A DNA stretch of 64,000 nucleotides from Candidatus Contubernalis alkalaceticus (GTDB taxonomy: Bacteria > Bacillota > Dethiobacteria > SKNC01). Position numbers and translations under genes: made by a program. The notes below the pieces were generated by a model. The model had not been told where the DNA came from and made no database searches. It saw only the letters and a program-made list of their open reading frames with translations. Position 1 is the stretch's first letter. Each line of letters opens with the position of its first letter. The DNA lies in contig NZ_CP054699.1 in the NCBI RefSeq assembly GCF_022558445.1, positions 3,426,001 through 3,490,000 of the forward strand, written 5' to 3'. Below are positions 16,792 to 26,779 of this stretch, in pieces.

Positions 16792-18030
16792 TTAATAATT
16801 ACATTTTATTACTTTCACTTTATTATAAACTTTTTCTAAGGAATTCACCACTGCCTCCCGGGAAAATCTCTCCATGAAATCCCTCCGAATCATTTGGGAG
16901 TCATAATTGCCGGCCCCTTCATACATCTGCTTAAGAGCGGAAGACAGCTGGGTTACATTCTTTACCTCCACCAACATACCGTTTTGTTGGTTAACCATAG
17001 ATTCGGGGCCGCCGCAGCGGGTGGCAATCACCGGTTTACCGCAGGCCATAGCTTCGGCATATACTACCCCAAAGGTTTCGTAATGACTGGGCAGCACAAA
17101 GGCATCACACTGCTGAAATTCCCTTCGCACTTCCTCCCGGGAGGGGCTGTCCAGCCACTTAATATAAGAAGAAATTCCTAAACTTTGAGCCCTGTGCCGG
17201 GCAGAATGTTTTTCCGGCCCTTCCCCCAGCAGTCTAAACTGCACCACTTGAGTATCCGGGGAACCTTTTCCTACCATAATAGAGATGGCCTCCAGAAGTT
17301 CATAAATTCCCTTTTCCGGGACCATGGCACAAACAGTTAAAAATCTAAAAGGGGTTTCCCCTTTATCAGGAAAGGTTTTTGGTGGTTTAAACAGTGTCTC
17401 GTTGACCAGGTTTGGCACCACCACCGGATCCGGCAGCCTGAACTGTTTCATTTTCTCTGCCAGGAAAGGGCTTACGGCAATAGAAGCATGGGCCTTTTTA
17501 AGAGGTTCCCGAACCTCTGGGATTAAGCCCCCCCGGGAATCCAGATAAACCGGAAAAGGAAAGGGGCCCATATGCTCCGTAACCACGTAAGGAATTTGGG
17601 TTTGATGGCTGAGTTCCATGGCAATTTTCCCTGCAGGATAACTGACGTGGGCGTGAATTAGATGCACCTCTTTCCACAATTCTTGAGTCAGCTGCAGATT
17701 TTGCAGATTGGCGGCGATGACGCCAGGCCAGTTCCCCCGGGCAATCCGCGGCGTCCAGCGGAAAACAGGCTTTCTCAGTTCCATCACATTGGGGGAAATT
17801 TCACATACAGGATTTTTAGAATCCTGTAAATACTCTTTTATGATTCTATAATTGTGCCGAGGGCTTCTAAAAGAAAGGCTTTGGGCGCTCTGCCCTCCCA
17901 GGCTGACTGCAACCCTCCAGTGGGGACGCAGTTCCCCAATGGCCAGCACCTGCTCCCGGATAAAAACACCGGAAACCCGGTTATGAGCATCAGGGTACCA
18001 GGAAGGAATAACAAATATATTCAGGTTCAT
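16792..18030 (-). CDS. GT4 glycosyltransferase, 412 aa
   Basis: This is a classical GT4 enzyme: NIFVIPSWYPDAHNRVSGVFIREQ at the N-terminus, HLIHAHVSYPAGKIAMELS, then the donor-domain motifs RFLTVCAMVPEKGIYELLEA and FVLPSHYETFGVVYAEAMACGKPVIA with the E-x7-E pair. It overlaps the phosphohexomutase gene by four bases (ATGA), implying translational coupling. GGGGGAG lies before the ATG. No membrane segment is seen. Which sugar it transfers is unknown; GDP-mannose or GDP-fucose is plausible from the neighbours. Confidence 0.9.
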   Translation of the reverse strand: MNLNIFVIPSWYPDAHNRVSGVFIREQVLAIGELRPHWRVAVSLGGQSAQSLSFRSPRHNYRIIKEYLQDSKNPVCEISPNVMELRKPVFRWTPRIARGNWPGVIAANLQNLQLTQELWKEVHLIHAHVSYPAGKIAMELSHQTQIPYVVTEHMGPFPFPVYLDSRGGLIPEVREPLKKAHASIAVSPFLAEKMKQFRLPDPVVVPNLVNETLFKPPKTFPDKGETPFRFLTVCAMVPEKGIYELLEAISIMVGKGSPDTQVVQFRLLGEGPEKHSARHRAQSLGISSYIKWLDSPSREEVRREFQQCDAFVLPSHYETFGVVYAEAMACGKPVIATRCGGPESMVNQQNGMLVEVKNVTQLSSALKQMYEGAGNYDSQMIRRDFMERFSREAVVNSLEKVYNKVKVIKCNY

Positions 18031-19757
18031 ACTCCCCCTTCTGTCTTTTCAGCTGCCCCCTGCAGTTTCCAAACAGCCATTTCACTGCTTAAGGAGTTAA
18101 TAATATCCTCCACCTCCGCCTGGCTATCTCCCCGGGCGGAAAGGTAAATTTTCAGCTTGGGTTCGGTGCCTGATGGCCGCAGGCAGAGCCAGGACCCGTT
18201 GTCAAAGACAACTTTAATTGAGTTTTCTTCAGGCAGGCCGGTATCCGGGCGGCTGTAGTCAAGCCTGTGGCAGACCTTAAAGCCGGCTATAGTTTCGGGA
18301 ATCTCTTCCCGCCATCCTTCCATAATTCTCTTAATATAGTTCAAGCCTTCACTACCTGGAGCATCAACAGTCATAAGCTTTTCTTTAAAATAACCGTACT
18401 TCCGGTAAATTTCCTGCAGGGCCTCCATAAGAGACAGGCCTCTTTCTCGATGGTAGGCGGCCAATTGACAGATAAGAAGAACTCCCATGACACCGTCTTT
18501 ATCCCTGACAAAAGGAGCCGCCAGGTAGCCGCCGCTTTCTTCATAGCCGAAAACGAAGTGCTCCCCACCGATATTATCCCTTAATTCAATCTGTTCTCCG
18601 ATATATTTAAAGCCGGTTAAAGTTTCAGTCATGGAAACTCCATACCTGGCCGCAATTTCTTTTCCTAAGTCACTGGTAACCACAGTTTTTACCACAAAGC
18701 TCAAAGGTGGCAGAGCATTATTCTGCTTAAGAGTATGTAAAACATAATCCAGCAGTAAAGCCCCCAGCTCATTTCCATTTAGAAGCCTGTAACTTGAGTT
18801 AGGGCCTTTGATCATCACCCCTACCCGGTCACAGTCAGGGTCGGTGGCTAAAATCAAGTCCGCCTCCAGCTCCCGGGCTTTGACCAGTGCCAGTTCAAAA
18901 GCTCTTTCGTCTTCGGGGTTAGGGGTGGCTACTGTGGAAAATTGAGAGTCCGGTGACTGCTGCTCCTTTACAAAATAAGTGTTCTTAAATCCAAAGCGTT
19001 CTAATATTTCCTTAACTAATGGCCCTCCGGTACCATGAAGGGGGGTGTAAACTATTTTCAGGGAGGACGAGTCCTCCATTTTATTTAGAGAAAATATTTG
19101 GTGCTGTCCATAGCAGTCTAAATATGCCTTATCTAATTCTTCTCCCACCATTTTAATCAATCCCTGCTGCTGCAGCTCTTTAAAGGGGGGAAGGGGGATA
19201 AATTTATAGGGCACTTTGTCAATGTGCCGGGAAATCTCCTGGGCGGTGGAGGGAACCAGCTGTCCACCATCTTCTCCGTAGATTTTATAGCCGTTATAGG
19301 CCGGAGGGTTATGACTGGCGGTAATTACAATTCCCCCCTGGGCCTTAAGATAGCGAACCGAGAAGGAGAGCAGCGGTGTGGGACGGCAGTCTTCAAAGAG
19401 ATAAACGGTTATCCCGGCAGAGGCCAGCACTCTGGCTGCCTCCCGGGAAAATTCCGGGGATAAAGCCCGGGTATCACAGGCGATCACCACTCCCTTTTTC
19501 CCTGAATTGGGCTGGGAGAGAAGATAGTTGGCCAACCCTTCAGTTGTACGGCCTACCACAATAGAATTCATCCGGTTGGTGCCGGCCCCCATGATCCCCC
19601 GGATTCCTCCGGTACCAAAGGATATGCAGCTGCCGAAGCATTCCTGGATTTCCCGTTGATTATTTTTAAGCTCCTGAAGATCTTTATATAGAGGGTGATC
19701 TTGGGGTACCTGGCTGAGCCATTGTTCATACTGTTCCACAGCATTTTTTAGACACAT
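18027..19757 (-). CDS. Phosphomannomutase/phosphoglucomutase (alpha-D-phosphohexomutase), 576 aa
   Basis: The catalytic phosphoserine loop is TASHNPPAYNGYKIYG near residues 147-162. The metal loop is DPDCDRVGV, the sugar-binding loop GYEESGGYL, and the phosphate-binding loop RPSGTEPKLKIYL near the C-terminus. The length of about 575 matches the PgcA/PGM2 subgroup rather than the about 460-residue ManB type. It interconverts hexose-6- and hexose-1-phosphates and would feed ManC (mannose-1-P) and RfbF (glucose-1-P) upstream. GGAG precedes the ATG by seven bases. Confidence 0.93.
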   Translation of the reverse strand: MCLKNAVEQYEQWLSQVPQDHPLYKDLQELKNNQREIQECFGSCISFGTGGIRGIMGAGTNRMNSIVVGRTTEGLANYLLSQPNSGKKGVVIACDTRALSPEFSREAARVLASAGITVYLFEDCRPTPLLSFSVRYLKAQGGIVITASHNPPAYNGYKIYGEDGGQLVPSTAQEISRHIDKVPYKFIPLPPFKELQQQGLIKMVGEELDKAYLDCYGQHQIFSLNKMEDSSSLKIVYTPLHGTGGPLVKEILERFGFKNTYFVKEQQSPDSQFSTVATPNPEDERAFELALVKARELEADLILATDPDCDRVGVMIKGPNSSYRLLNGNELGALLLDYVLHTLKQNNALPPLSFVVKTVVTSDLGKEIAARYGVSMTETLTGFKYIGEQIELRDNIGGEHFVFGYEESGGYLAAPFVRDKDGVMGVLLICQLAAYHRERGLSLMEALQEIYRKYGYFKEKLMTVDAPGSEGLNYIKRIMEGWREEIPETIAGFKVCHRLDYSRPDTGLPEENSIKVVFDNGSWLCLRPSGTEPKLKIYLSARGDSQAEVEDIINSLSSEMAVWKLQGAAEKTEGGV

Positions 19758-19784
19758 AATTATTTCTCCATTATTTTAAATTTA

Positions 19785-20717
19785 TTACTTCCCGTATTTT
19801 TCAACATACCATTTATATGTGCTCTTAATCCCGTCATATAAACTATAGACGGGGTTCCATCCCATCTGGTTTATCCGGCTGACGTCTAAAAGCTTCCGGG
19901 CCATGCCGTCGGGTTTGGTGTCATCAAAAATAATTTCCCCATCATATTCAACAATTTCCTTAATCATGTGGGCCAGCTCAAGAATAGAAATATCCGAACC
20001 TACCCCCACGTTGACTATTTCGTTTTCGTCGTAATCACTCATTAAGAAAGTACAGGCCTGAGCCAGATCTTCTACGTGCAAGAATTCCCGGCGGGGGATA
20101 CCGGTCCCCCATACGGTTACCGAGAGTTCCCCATTGACCTTAGCCTCATGGAATTTCCGTATTAAGGCCGGCAGAACATGGGAAGTTTCCAGGTCAAAGT
20201 TATCCCCAGGCCCATAAAGGTTGGTGGGCATAACAGAAATAAAATTGGTGCTGTACTGCCGGTTATAGGACTGACACATGATAATTCCCGCTATTTTAGC
20301 AACGGCATAAGGCTCATTGGTGGGCTCTAAAGGGCCGCTCAGCAGGTATTCCTCTTTCATGGGCTGCGGAGCGAATTTGGGATATATACAGGAACTCCCT
20401 AAAAAAAGAAGCTTTTTCACTCCATTTACATAGGACTGGTGAATCACATTTATCTGAACGGAAAGATTGTCATATATAAATTCTGCAGGAAAAGTGCTGT
20501 TGGCCATAATCCCCCCCACCCGGGCTGCCGCCATAAAAACATATTCCGGCTGTTCAGCTTTGAAAAAATCCTCCACCGCCTGCTGGTTTTTTAAGTCCAG
20601 CTCTTTGGAGGTTCGGGTGACCAAGTTGTTGAATCCCTCTCCTTTAAGCCTGCGTAAAATGTTTGACCCCACCAGGCCGGTATGGCCCGCCACATAAATT
20701 TTACTCGTTGGCTGCAT
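19785..20717 (-). CDS. fcl: GDP-L-fucose synthase, 310 aa
   Basis: This is an extended SDR with [19 protein letters not shown], catalytic YAVAKIAG after [15 protein letters not shown], and [14 protein letters not shown], all typical of Fcl/WcaG. It epimerises C3/C5 and reduces C4 of GDP-4-keto-6-deoxy-mannose, giving GDP-L-fucose. An ATG further upstream (20753) would lie deep inside gmd without a ribosome site. AAGGAGGG lies about 11 bases before the ATG at 20715-20717, giving a 17-base overlap with the 3' end of gmd. It works directly with the gmd product. Confidence 0.95.
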   Translation of the reverse strand: MQPTSKIYVAGHTGLVGSNILRRLKGEGFNNLVTRTSKELDLKNQQAVEDFFKAEQPEYVFMAAARVGGIMANSTFPAEFIYDNLSVQINVIHQSYVNGVKKLLFLGSSCIYPKFAPQPMKEEYLLSGPLEPTNEPYAVAKIAGIIMCQSYNRQYSTNFISVMPTNLYGPGDNFDLETSHVLPALIRKFHEAKVNGELSVTVWGTGIPRREFLHVEDLAQACTFLMSDYDENEIVNVGVGSDISILELAHMIKEIVEYDGEIIFDDTKPDGMARKLLDVSRINQMGWNPVYSLYDGIKSTYKWYVEKYGK

Positions 20718-21789
20718 AGTAAGGATAACCCTCCTTGATACAGAACACCTCATGCTCTGCCTCTTTAATATCTGAAGCCACCATCATTTTCACCAATTTT
20801 GCTAAACTTACTTCCGTCTTCCAACCCAATTTTTCTTTAGCCTTGGAGGGATCACCCAAGAGCAGCTCAACTTCTGTGGGTCGGAAATATTTAGGGCTCA
20901 CTTCCACTAAAACCTTTCCAGTTTCATTGTCTATGCCTTTTTCATTAACTCCTTCACCTTCCCAACGAAGAATAGTCCCGGCTTCCTGGAAAGCAAGCTG
21001 ACAAAATTCTCTCACGGTATGAGTTTCACCGGAGGCAATAACGTAATCGTCGGGCTGGTCCTGCTGCAGCATCAGCCACATGGCCTTTACATAGTCCCCG
21101 GCAAAACCCCAGTCCCTTTGGGCATTCATGTTGCCCAGGTAGAGCTTTTTCTGCAGCCCCATCTTAATACGGGCCGCCGCCCGGGTTATTTTCCGGGTTA
21201 CAAAGGTCTCTCCCCGGATGGGGGATTCGTGGTTGAACAAAATGCCGTTGCTGGCGTGGATACCGTAAGCCTCCCGGTAGTTCACCACAATCCAGTAGCT
21301 GTAAAGCTTAGCCACGGCATACGGACTGCGGGGATAAAAGGGAGTAGTCTCCTTTTGGGGTATTTCCTGGACCTTGCCGTAGAGCTCAGATGTGGAGGCC
21401 TGGTAAAATCGTACTTTGTCCTCCAGTTTTAAAATTCGTAGAGCTTCTAGTATCCGCAGGGTCCCCAGGGCATCGGCATTGGCAGTGTATTCCGGGGTCT
21501 CAAAGGACACCTGAACATGACTTTGAGCAGCCAGATTGTATATTTCATCGGGACGGGTCTCTTGAATGATACGGATAATATTGGTAGCATCGGTCAGGTC
21601 CCCATAGTGCATGTAGAAGTTGGTTTTTTCCTCTTGAGGGTCTTTATAGAGATGGTCTACCCTCTGGGTGTTAAACAGAGAGGAACGTCTCTTAATCCCA
21701 TGGACGATATACCCTTTGTCTAAGAGCAGTTCCGCCAGGTACGCACCGTCCTGGCCGGTAACACCGGTAATTAATGCAATTTTAGCCAT
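20701..21789 (-). CDS. gmd: GDP-mannose 4,6-dehydratase, 362 aa
   Basis: This SDR enzyme has [18 protein letters not shown] at the N-terminus, [14 protein letters not shown] (the arginine loop of GMD tetramers), STSELYGKV, catalytic [15 protein letters not shown], and [19 protein letters not shown]. It converts GDP-mannose to GDP-4-keto-6-deoxy-D-mannose for Fcl. Length and motifs match the family fully. GGTGAT precedes the ATG. It follows the SDR reductase gene by a 92-base gap. Confidence 0.97.
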   Translation of the reverse strand: MAKIALITGVTGQDGAYLAELLLDKGYIVHGIKRRSSLFNTQRVDHLYKDPQEEKTNFYMHYGDLTDATNIIRIIQETRPDEIYNLAAQSHVQVSFETPEYTANADALGTLRILEALRILKLEDKVRFYQASTSELYGKVQEIPQKETTPFYPRSPYAVAKLYSYWIVVNYREAYGIHASNGILFNHESPIRGETFVTRKITRAAARIKMGLQKKLYLGNMNAQRDWGFAGDYVKAMWLMLQQDQPDDYVIASGETHTVREFCQLAFQEAGTILRWEGEGVNEKGIDNETGKVLVEVSPKYFRPTEVELLLGDPSKAKEKLGWKTEVSLAKLVKMMVASDIKEAEHEVFCIKEGYPYYAANE

Positions 21790-21881
21790 AATTATATCAC
21801 CTGCTTTTCTGCCTTTGCAAAACCCTGGAATTACCCATAGGAAGCGATAAGGCTTTATTCTACTGTTTACTCTTCTGTTAG

Positions 21882-22781
21882 TTATTCGTTATGATTCTCT
21901 ATCTGAACCTTCATTTTTTGAAGTCCCTGGCGAAATCCCTTAAGCACCGTAGTACAAGTGCTGTTAAATTTCTTTGTATCCAAAGAAAGGGTCATGGGGC
22001 GGGGTACCAGGTCAGGTGGAGGAACTTTTATTTCTTCCACCAGCCGGGGATTTAACCCCAGTATATTGCAGGCCTCCAGAGCCCATTCATGCCTGTTTAC
22101 ATAATCTGGGCCCACCACGTGAAAAACTCCCCGGGCGTTCAAATCCGATAACTCTATCATAGCTGCCGCCAGATCTCCTCCAAAGGTGGGATTACCCCAA
22201 AGAAAAGAGGGAGCTTTAAAGGCCTTCTCCTGCTGCAGGGTGCGGTACAGGCTCATCATATAGTTGGGCGTAACCGTTTGGGGATCCCAACCATATACGT
22301 TAGTAGTTCTAACGATGACATGTAGGGGAACATTTTCCCGTATCCACAGTTCCGCCTCTAATTTTAACTCTCCATAGATATTTAATGGTTGGGGAGGGTC
22401 ATCCTCCCGGGCGGGGCGATCCATGTCCGGAAAAACATAATCCGATGAAATAAAGACCAGACGGGTTCCAAGAGCAGCACAGGCTCCTCCCAGGTTCTGT
22501 ATAGAGCCCACATGAAAAAGCTTTGCCTTTTCTAGATTGTCTTCGCAAAAATTAACTCCCCCCGCCAAATTGGAACAGAAATAAATTACCTCAGGTTTCA
22601 GCTCCTCTAGAGCTGCGGTAACTTGAGGAAAGTCAGTAATATCCAGCGGACGTAAGTTCTCGGCAGGCCTTTTGTTGTAAAAACCAACCCATTCCGTGCC
22701 CCGGGACTCTAACTGATCTGCCACCTGCCGGCCGATCAGGCCGTTGGCCCCGATTATTAGGGATTTAGCTGTTTGGTTCAT
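21882..22781 (-). CDS. RmlD-type SDR sugar-nucleotide reductase, 299 aa
   Basis: This is an SDR with [52 protein letters not shown] (catalytic YGELK), and [17 protein letters not shown], the pattern of dTDP-4-dehydrorhamnose reductases. The gene follows rfbF, rfbG and an epimerase-like gene, so it probably reduces the 4-keto group of a CDP-4-keto-6-deoxyhexose rather than a dTDP sugar. GGGGTGAG precedes the ATG. The stereochemistry of the product cannot be read from the sequence. Confidence 0.85.
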   Translation of the reverse strand: MNQTAKSLIIGANGLIGRQVADQLESRGTEWVGFYNKRPAENLRPLDITDFPQVTAALEELKPEVIYFCSNLAGGVNFCEDNLEKAKLFHVGSIQNLGGACAALGTRLVFISSDYVFPDMDRPAREDDPPQPLNIYGELKLEAELWIRENVPLHVIVRTTNVYGWDPQTVTPNYMMSLYRTLQQEKAFKAPSFLWGNPTFGGDLAAAMIELSDLNARGVFHVVGPDYVNRHEWALEACNILGLNPRLVEEIKVPPPDLVPRPMTLSLDTKKFNSTCTTVLKGFRQGLQKMKVQIENHNE

Positions 22782-22962
22782 TTTCTCACCCCTTTTTTGA
22801 TTTCTTTAGATAGACCATTGAGCATATCACCGGGTAGGCACTTGAAACCTTGACGCCTTTAAAACGACATCGGATTTCTTAAAACAGCCTATCCTTTTTT
22901 GAGCTTGTCTCGAGAAAGTGGAACTCTCTTGGCAGCTTTCAAGTGCTTGGCCCTTGGCACGC
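22782..22962. other. Gap with 10-bp terminal-like inverted repeat
   Basis: This 181-base gap carries GCACTTGAAA at 22838-22847 and its exact inverse TTTCAAGTGC at 22937-22946, 89 bases apart. It holds no convincing open reading frame. It may be a decayed small mobile element or a simple long-range hairpin. The gap lies inside the CDP-sugar gene group. Confidence 0.45.
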
Positions 22963-23412
22963 TTATTGGTGTTTGATATCCCAGTTATAGGGAATGCTGG
23001 CGTCAAAGGGGTCCAGACGGTCAATCTCCTCAGGGTCATGGGGAATGGAGGAGCAGTTGGCTACAACGGCCATTTCTGTGCCGATACCCTTAAATCCGTT
23101 CCACACCAGAGGGGGAATGGTTACCAGGCAGTAGTTGTCGGGACCTAAGAAAATTTCCTGAAGTTCTCCTCGGGTTGCGCTGTCCTCTCGGTTGTCATAT
23201 AGTACCAGTTTTATATTTCCGGTGGGCACGGCATAGTTCAGGGTCATAAGTTTGTGAATATGCCATCCTTTAATAGCCCCGGGATATACGCAGGAAAAAT
23301 ATATTTCACCAAACTGTTCAAAGTTGTCGCTGTCACAGCGAAACATGTGCATTACTTTTCCCCGCTCATCTAAAAACTGTTTTAGCGGTGTAATTACTAC
23401 TCCTTCAATCAT
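22963..23412 (-). CDS. dTDP-4-dehydrorhamnose 3,5-epimerase-like cupin (RmlC family), 149 aa
   Basis: The short RmlC-type cupin begins VVITPLKQFLDERGKVMHMFR. CVYPGAIKGWHIHKLMTLNYAV contains the conserved catalytic His in a WHIHK context, and IPPLVWNGFKGIG follows. It lacks the full-length C-terminal part of RmlC (about 180 residues). The gene overlaps the 3' end of rfbG by eight bases. In this setting it probably epimerises CDP-4-keto-6-deoxyglucose at C3 and/or C5 before the reductase acts. The precise epimerisation is not predictable. Confidence 0.82.
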   Translation of the reverse strand: MIEGVVITPLKQFLDERGKVMHMFRCDSDNFEQFGEIYFSCVYPGAIKGWHIHKLMTLNYAVPTGNIKLVLYDNREDSATRGELQEIFLGPDNYCLVTIPPLVWNGFKGIGTEMAVVANCSSIPHDPEEIDRLDPFDASIPYNWDIKHQ

Positions 23413-24499
23413 GATTGCTTTCCAACTCCTTCATATATTCTTGGATCTGTCCCCGGGTTATGGTTAGGGCCGGTTGGCCCTGCCCCACTTCTTTATACCA
23501 CAAAGCTGTCCTCTCTACGGTACGGTCAAAATCCCATCGGGGGCTCCAACCCATTTCCTGCCGGGCTTTATCACAGTTCAGCTGCAGAAGCCCCGCTTCG
23601 TGGGGTGCCCCTTGTTGTGCCTGAACCTGGATTTTTCCTTCTCCCCAACATTTCAAAATTCTTTCTGCCAGGTCAGATACGCTTCGCAGGGACTCTGCCT
23701 GGGGGCCAAAGTTCCAGGAACCGGCGTAACCCTTTGAGTTTTCATGCAGCCTGGTCGCCAGGAACAGGTACCCACCCAGGGGTTCCAGCACATGCTGCCA
23801 GGGCCGGGTGGATCCGGGGTTTCGCAGAACTACAGGTTGTTTTTCCTGAAGAGCTCTGATACAGTCTGGAACGATACGGTCCTGGGCCCAGTCACCGCCG
23901 CCAATTACATTTCCACTTCGCACGCTGGCCGCCCCCAACCGGTCATTAGTATTGAAAAAACAAGCCAGATATGACTGAAATACTATCTCCGCCGCCGCTT
24001 TGGAGGCGCTGTAGGGGTCGTGCCCCCCCAGTTCATCGTTCTCCCGGTAGCCCCATATCCATTCCTGATTTTTATAACACTTATCCGAGGTCACATAGAT
24101 TAAGGTTCGTATCGAAGGCACCTGTCGGCAGGCCTCCAAAATATTTACAGAACCGGCTATATTGGTATCAAAGGTTAGTTTGGGCTCTTCATAGGAGAGC
24201 CTTACCAGGGGCTGGGCCGCCAGGTGAAACAGGAACTCCGGCTGAAACTCTTCCACGGTGTTGATAAAACATGATAAATCCCGGATATCCCCCTCCACGG
24301 AGTGAATAATATTATCCAGCCCCAGCAGGTTGAAATGGTCCTGTTCTCTTTCAGGAGGCAGGGCATAACCGGTTACCTCTGCCCCCAGCATATGAAGCCA
24401 TAAACTGAGCCATGAACCTTTGAATCCGGTGTGGCCGGTTACCAAAACTCGTTTATCCCTGAACAGGGACAGTCCTTCTTTTAGCGCCAAAGCACCCAT
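23405..24499 (-). CDS. rfbG: CDP-glucose 4,6-dehydratase, 364 aa
   Basis: This SDR dehydratase shows VLVTGHTGFKGSWLSLWLHMLGAEV, LFHLAAQPLVRLSYEEP, YVTSDKCYKNQEW and catalytic DPYSASKAAAEIV, all diagnostic of RfbG/DdhB. It makes CDP-4-keto-6-deoxy-D-glucose from the product of RfbF, whose gene it overlaps by 19 bases. AAAGGAGAAG precedes the ATG. SVRSGNVIGGGDWAQDRIVPD is intact. Confidence 0.96.
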   Translation of the reverse strand: MGALALKEGLSLFRDKRVLVTGHTGFKGSWLSLWLHMLGAEVTGYALPPEREQDHFNLLGLDNIIHSVEGDIRDLSCFINTVEEFQPEFLFHLAAQPLVRLSYEEPKLTFDTNIAGSVNILEACRQVPSIRTLIYVTSDKCYKNQEWIWGYRENDELGGHDPYSASKAAAEIVFQSYLACFFNTNDRLGAASVRSGNVIGGGDWAQDRIVPDCIRALQEKQPVVLRNPGSTRPWQHVLEPLGGYLFLATRLHENSKGYAGSWNFGPQAESLRSVSDLAERILKCWGEGKIQVQAQQGAPHEAGLLQLNCDKARQEMGWSPRWDFDRTVERTALWYKEVGQGQPALTITRGQIQEYMKELESNHD

Positions 24500-25266
24500 G
24501 GAGCTTCTCCTTTTTCATAAGTATCGTTTAACAGCTTATAGTCCCGAAAGGTATCCATAGGCTGCCAAAAACCGTCATGTTCAAAAACCATCATCTGTCC
24601 CTCCCGCACCAGCTGCCGGATGGGATCTATTTCAAACACCAGGTCTTCCCGATCCGGAAGGTAGGAAAAAATCTCAGAACGGCAGACAAAAAATCCTCCG
24701 GATATCCGGCCGCCACTGGCCTGGGGTTTTTCATTAAATTCAGTAACCTGGCCATTAGCATCGCAGTTCAGTTCACCAAATCTTCCCGGAGGCCGCACCC
24801 CGGTGACGGTGAGAATTTTTCCATGGGAGAGATGAAAATCTACTAATTTTTCTAAATCAACATCCCCCACCCCGTCCCCATAAGTTAACATAAAGTTATC
24901 CTCTCCGGAAAGATATTTCTGGATACGCTTCACCCGGGCTCCAGTCATGGCATTGGTGCCGGTTTCCGCCAGGGTAACTTTCCAATCCAGTTCACAGGTG
25001 CCGTCAAGATACTGGATATCTTTTTGGCCTGAAAGATCAATGGTAAAATCACTATTGTGAATCTTATAATTTAGGAAATAGTCCTTAATAACGCTGCCCT
25101 TATAGCCCAGGCAGAGCAAAAAATCATTATGTCCAAAGTGAGCATAATACTTCATTATATGCCAAAGGATAGGATACCCTCCGATGGGAATCATGGGTTT
25201 AGGAATGTTGTCCGCAACATCCCGTATTCGGGTTCCATAACCACCGCACAGTATTGCTAATTTCAA
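24481..25266 (-). CDS. rfbF: Glucose-1-phosphate cytidylyltransferase, 261 aa
   Basis: This nucleotidyltransferase starts LKLAILCGGYGTRIRDVADNI, with the IPKPMIPIGGYPILWHIM segment, YGDGVGDVDL (metal-binding Asp) and GGRISGGFFVCRSEI, as in RfbF/DdhA. It makes CDP-glucose from glucose-1-phosphate and CTP. The TTG at 25264-25266 is chosen as start because GGGAGG lies eight bases before it; an in-frame TTG eight codons earlier lies upstream of that site. It heads the CDP-deoxyhexose group. Confidence 0.95.
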   Translation of the reverse strand: MKLAILCGGYGTRIRDVADNIPKPMIPIGGYPILWHIMKYYAHFGHNDFLLCLGYKGSVIKDYFLNYKIHNSDFTIDLSGQKDIQYLDGTCELDWKVTLAETGTNAMTGARVKRIQKYLSGEDNFMLTYGDGVGDVDLEKLVDFHLSHGKILTVTGVRPPGRFGELNCDANGQVTEFNEKPQASGGRISGGFFVCRSEIFSYLPDREDLVFEIDPIRQLVREGQMMVFEHDGFWQPMDTFRDYKLLNDTYEKGEAPWVLWR

Positions 25267-25337
25267 TGTTAGCGCCTCCCTGGTGAACAACTTTTTTTAG
25301 GCTCTGCAGCCTTCTTCCAAAAAATCAATTGGTCCCG

Positions 25338-26762
25338 CTATACTTCACGGCCATAATCGTCATCTATCCTTACGATATCATCTTCCCCTAAATAGCTCCC
25401 ACATTGGGCTTCAATGATTTCCAGGGGGATGGTCCCGGGGTTTTCCAGGCGGTGAAGGGTAGATTTGGCAATATATGAAGATTCATTCTCATGAACAAAT
25501 ATTTCCGTAGAACCATTGGTTATTTTGGCAGTCCCCTGAACCACGATCCAGTGTTCGCTGCGGTGATAGTGCATCTGCAGGCTGAGCTTCTGTTTAGGGT
25601 TCACGATAATCTTCTTTATTTTATACCCCGGCCCCTCCTGAATCACCGTGTAACTGCCCCAGGGCCTTTCCACCGTCTGATGCTCTATATGGACCCGGCT
25701 GTTCTGCTCTTTTAGCCTGTCCACCACCTCCCTGATCCTCTGGGTCTGGTCCAGGGGACAGACCATTAAGGCATCGGGAGTATCTATGACCGCCATGTTT
25801 TCTATGCCAATGGTGGCAATGAGCCTTTCTTTTCCGTAAATCAAACAGCCCTGGGTATCAATTGCGATGTTTTTCCCGCTGGCTACATTGCCCTGCTCAT
25901 CTTTCTCACTTACCTCATATAAACTCTGCCAGCTGCCCACATCATTCCAGCCAAAGGAGGCCGGCACCATAAAGGACCGTTTAGTATGCTCCATCACTGC
26001 ATAATCGATGGATTGTGTTTTAGTCTGCCGGTAGGCGTTTTTAACCTGTTCCGGATTAAAGGGGTCCTGTTGACAAAAGGGAGCGCAAATATCCGGGCAC
26101 CGTTCCATGGCTTCCTGAAGCAGTGTCCCTACGTGAAAAACAAACATCCCGCTGTTCCAGTAATAAGAACCGTCTTTTAGAAACTTTTCTGCAGTAACCG
26201 CATCGGGTTTCTCCACAAAACCCTCTACCGGAATAACTTCTTCTGAAGAGTCCCCGTTCACTTTTATGTAGCCGTAACCTGTTTCCGGATGGGTAGGAGG
26301 AATGCCAAAGGTGACCAGGCTCCCCTCCCCGGCTTTATCTATTCCCTTTTTTAAGGATTCAATATATTTATCTTCCATGGTAATCAAATGGTCGGAGGGT
26401 AAAACCAGCAGCCTGGTATCCTCCCCATATAATCTCCGGCAGCGTTCAGCCGCCCAGAATATGGCAGGGGCAGTATTTTTGCCTTCCGGCTCCAACATCA
26501 CCTCTATGTACTGTTCTATTGGAGAGGAGGGAAATTCCTTCTGAAGGTTCTCCACCTGCTTCTGCACCTGGTGGTAGAAGCCCTCTCCTGTAATAATCCA
26601 CTGCCCCCAGGGGGGGATCAGGGGAAAGAGGCGTCTGCAGGTTTCCTGGAGCAGTGTCCGGTTCCCCGTTAAGGCTAACAGCTGCTTGGGCATAGACTGC
26701 CGGCTCAAGGGCCATAAGCGGGTGCCGGAACCTCCGGCCAATATTAATGCAATGGTTTCCAT
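25338..26762 (-). CDS. manC: Mannose-1-phosphate guanylyltransferase / mannose-6-phosphate isomerase, 474 aa
   Basis: The N-terminal nucleotidyltransferase has LILAGGSGTRLWPLSR and SMPKQLL, then LVLPSDHLI and VEKPDAVTAEKFL. The C-terminal cupin (about residues 360-474) has ERPWGSYTVIQEGPGYKIK and SLQMHYHRSEHWIVV, the phosphomannose isomerase active site. It supplies GDP-mannose to Gmd. An earlier ATG (26816) has no ribosome site; AAAGGTGGGG lies five bases before the ATG at 26760-26762. It follows a GT2 gene by 17 bases. Confidence 0.95.
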   Translation of the reverse strand: METIALILAGGSGTRLWPLSRQSMPKQLLALTGNRTLLQETCRRLFPLIPPWGQWIITGEGFYHQVQKQVENLQKEFPSSPIEQYIEVMLEPEGKNTAPAIFWAAERCRRLYGEDTRLLVLPSDHLITMEDKYIESLKKGIDKAGEGSLVTFGIPPTHPETGYGYIKVNGDSSEEVIPVEGFVEKPDAVTAEKFLKDGSYYWNSGMFVFHVGTLLQEAMERCPDICAPFCQQDPFNPEQVKNAYRQTKTQSIDYAVMEHTKRSFMVPASFGWNDVGSWQSLYEVSEKDEQGNVASGKNIAIDTQGCLIYGKERLIATIGIENMAVIDTPDALMVCPLDQTQRIREVVDRLKEQNSRVHIEHQTVERPWGSYTVIQEGPGYKIKKIIVNPKQKLSLQMHYHRSEHWIVVQGTAKITNGSTEIFVHENESSYIAKSTLHRLENPGTIPLEIIEAQCGSYLGEDDIVRIDDDYGREV

Positions 26763-26779
26763 AATGCCCCACCTTTCTT

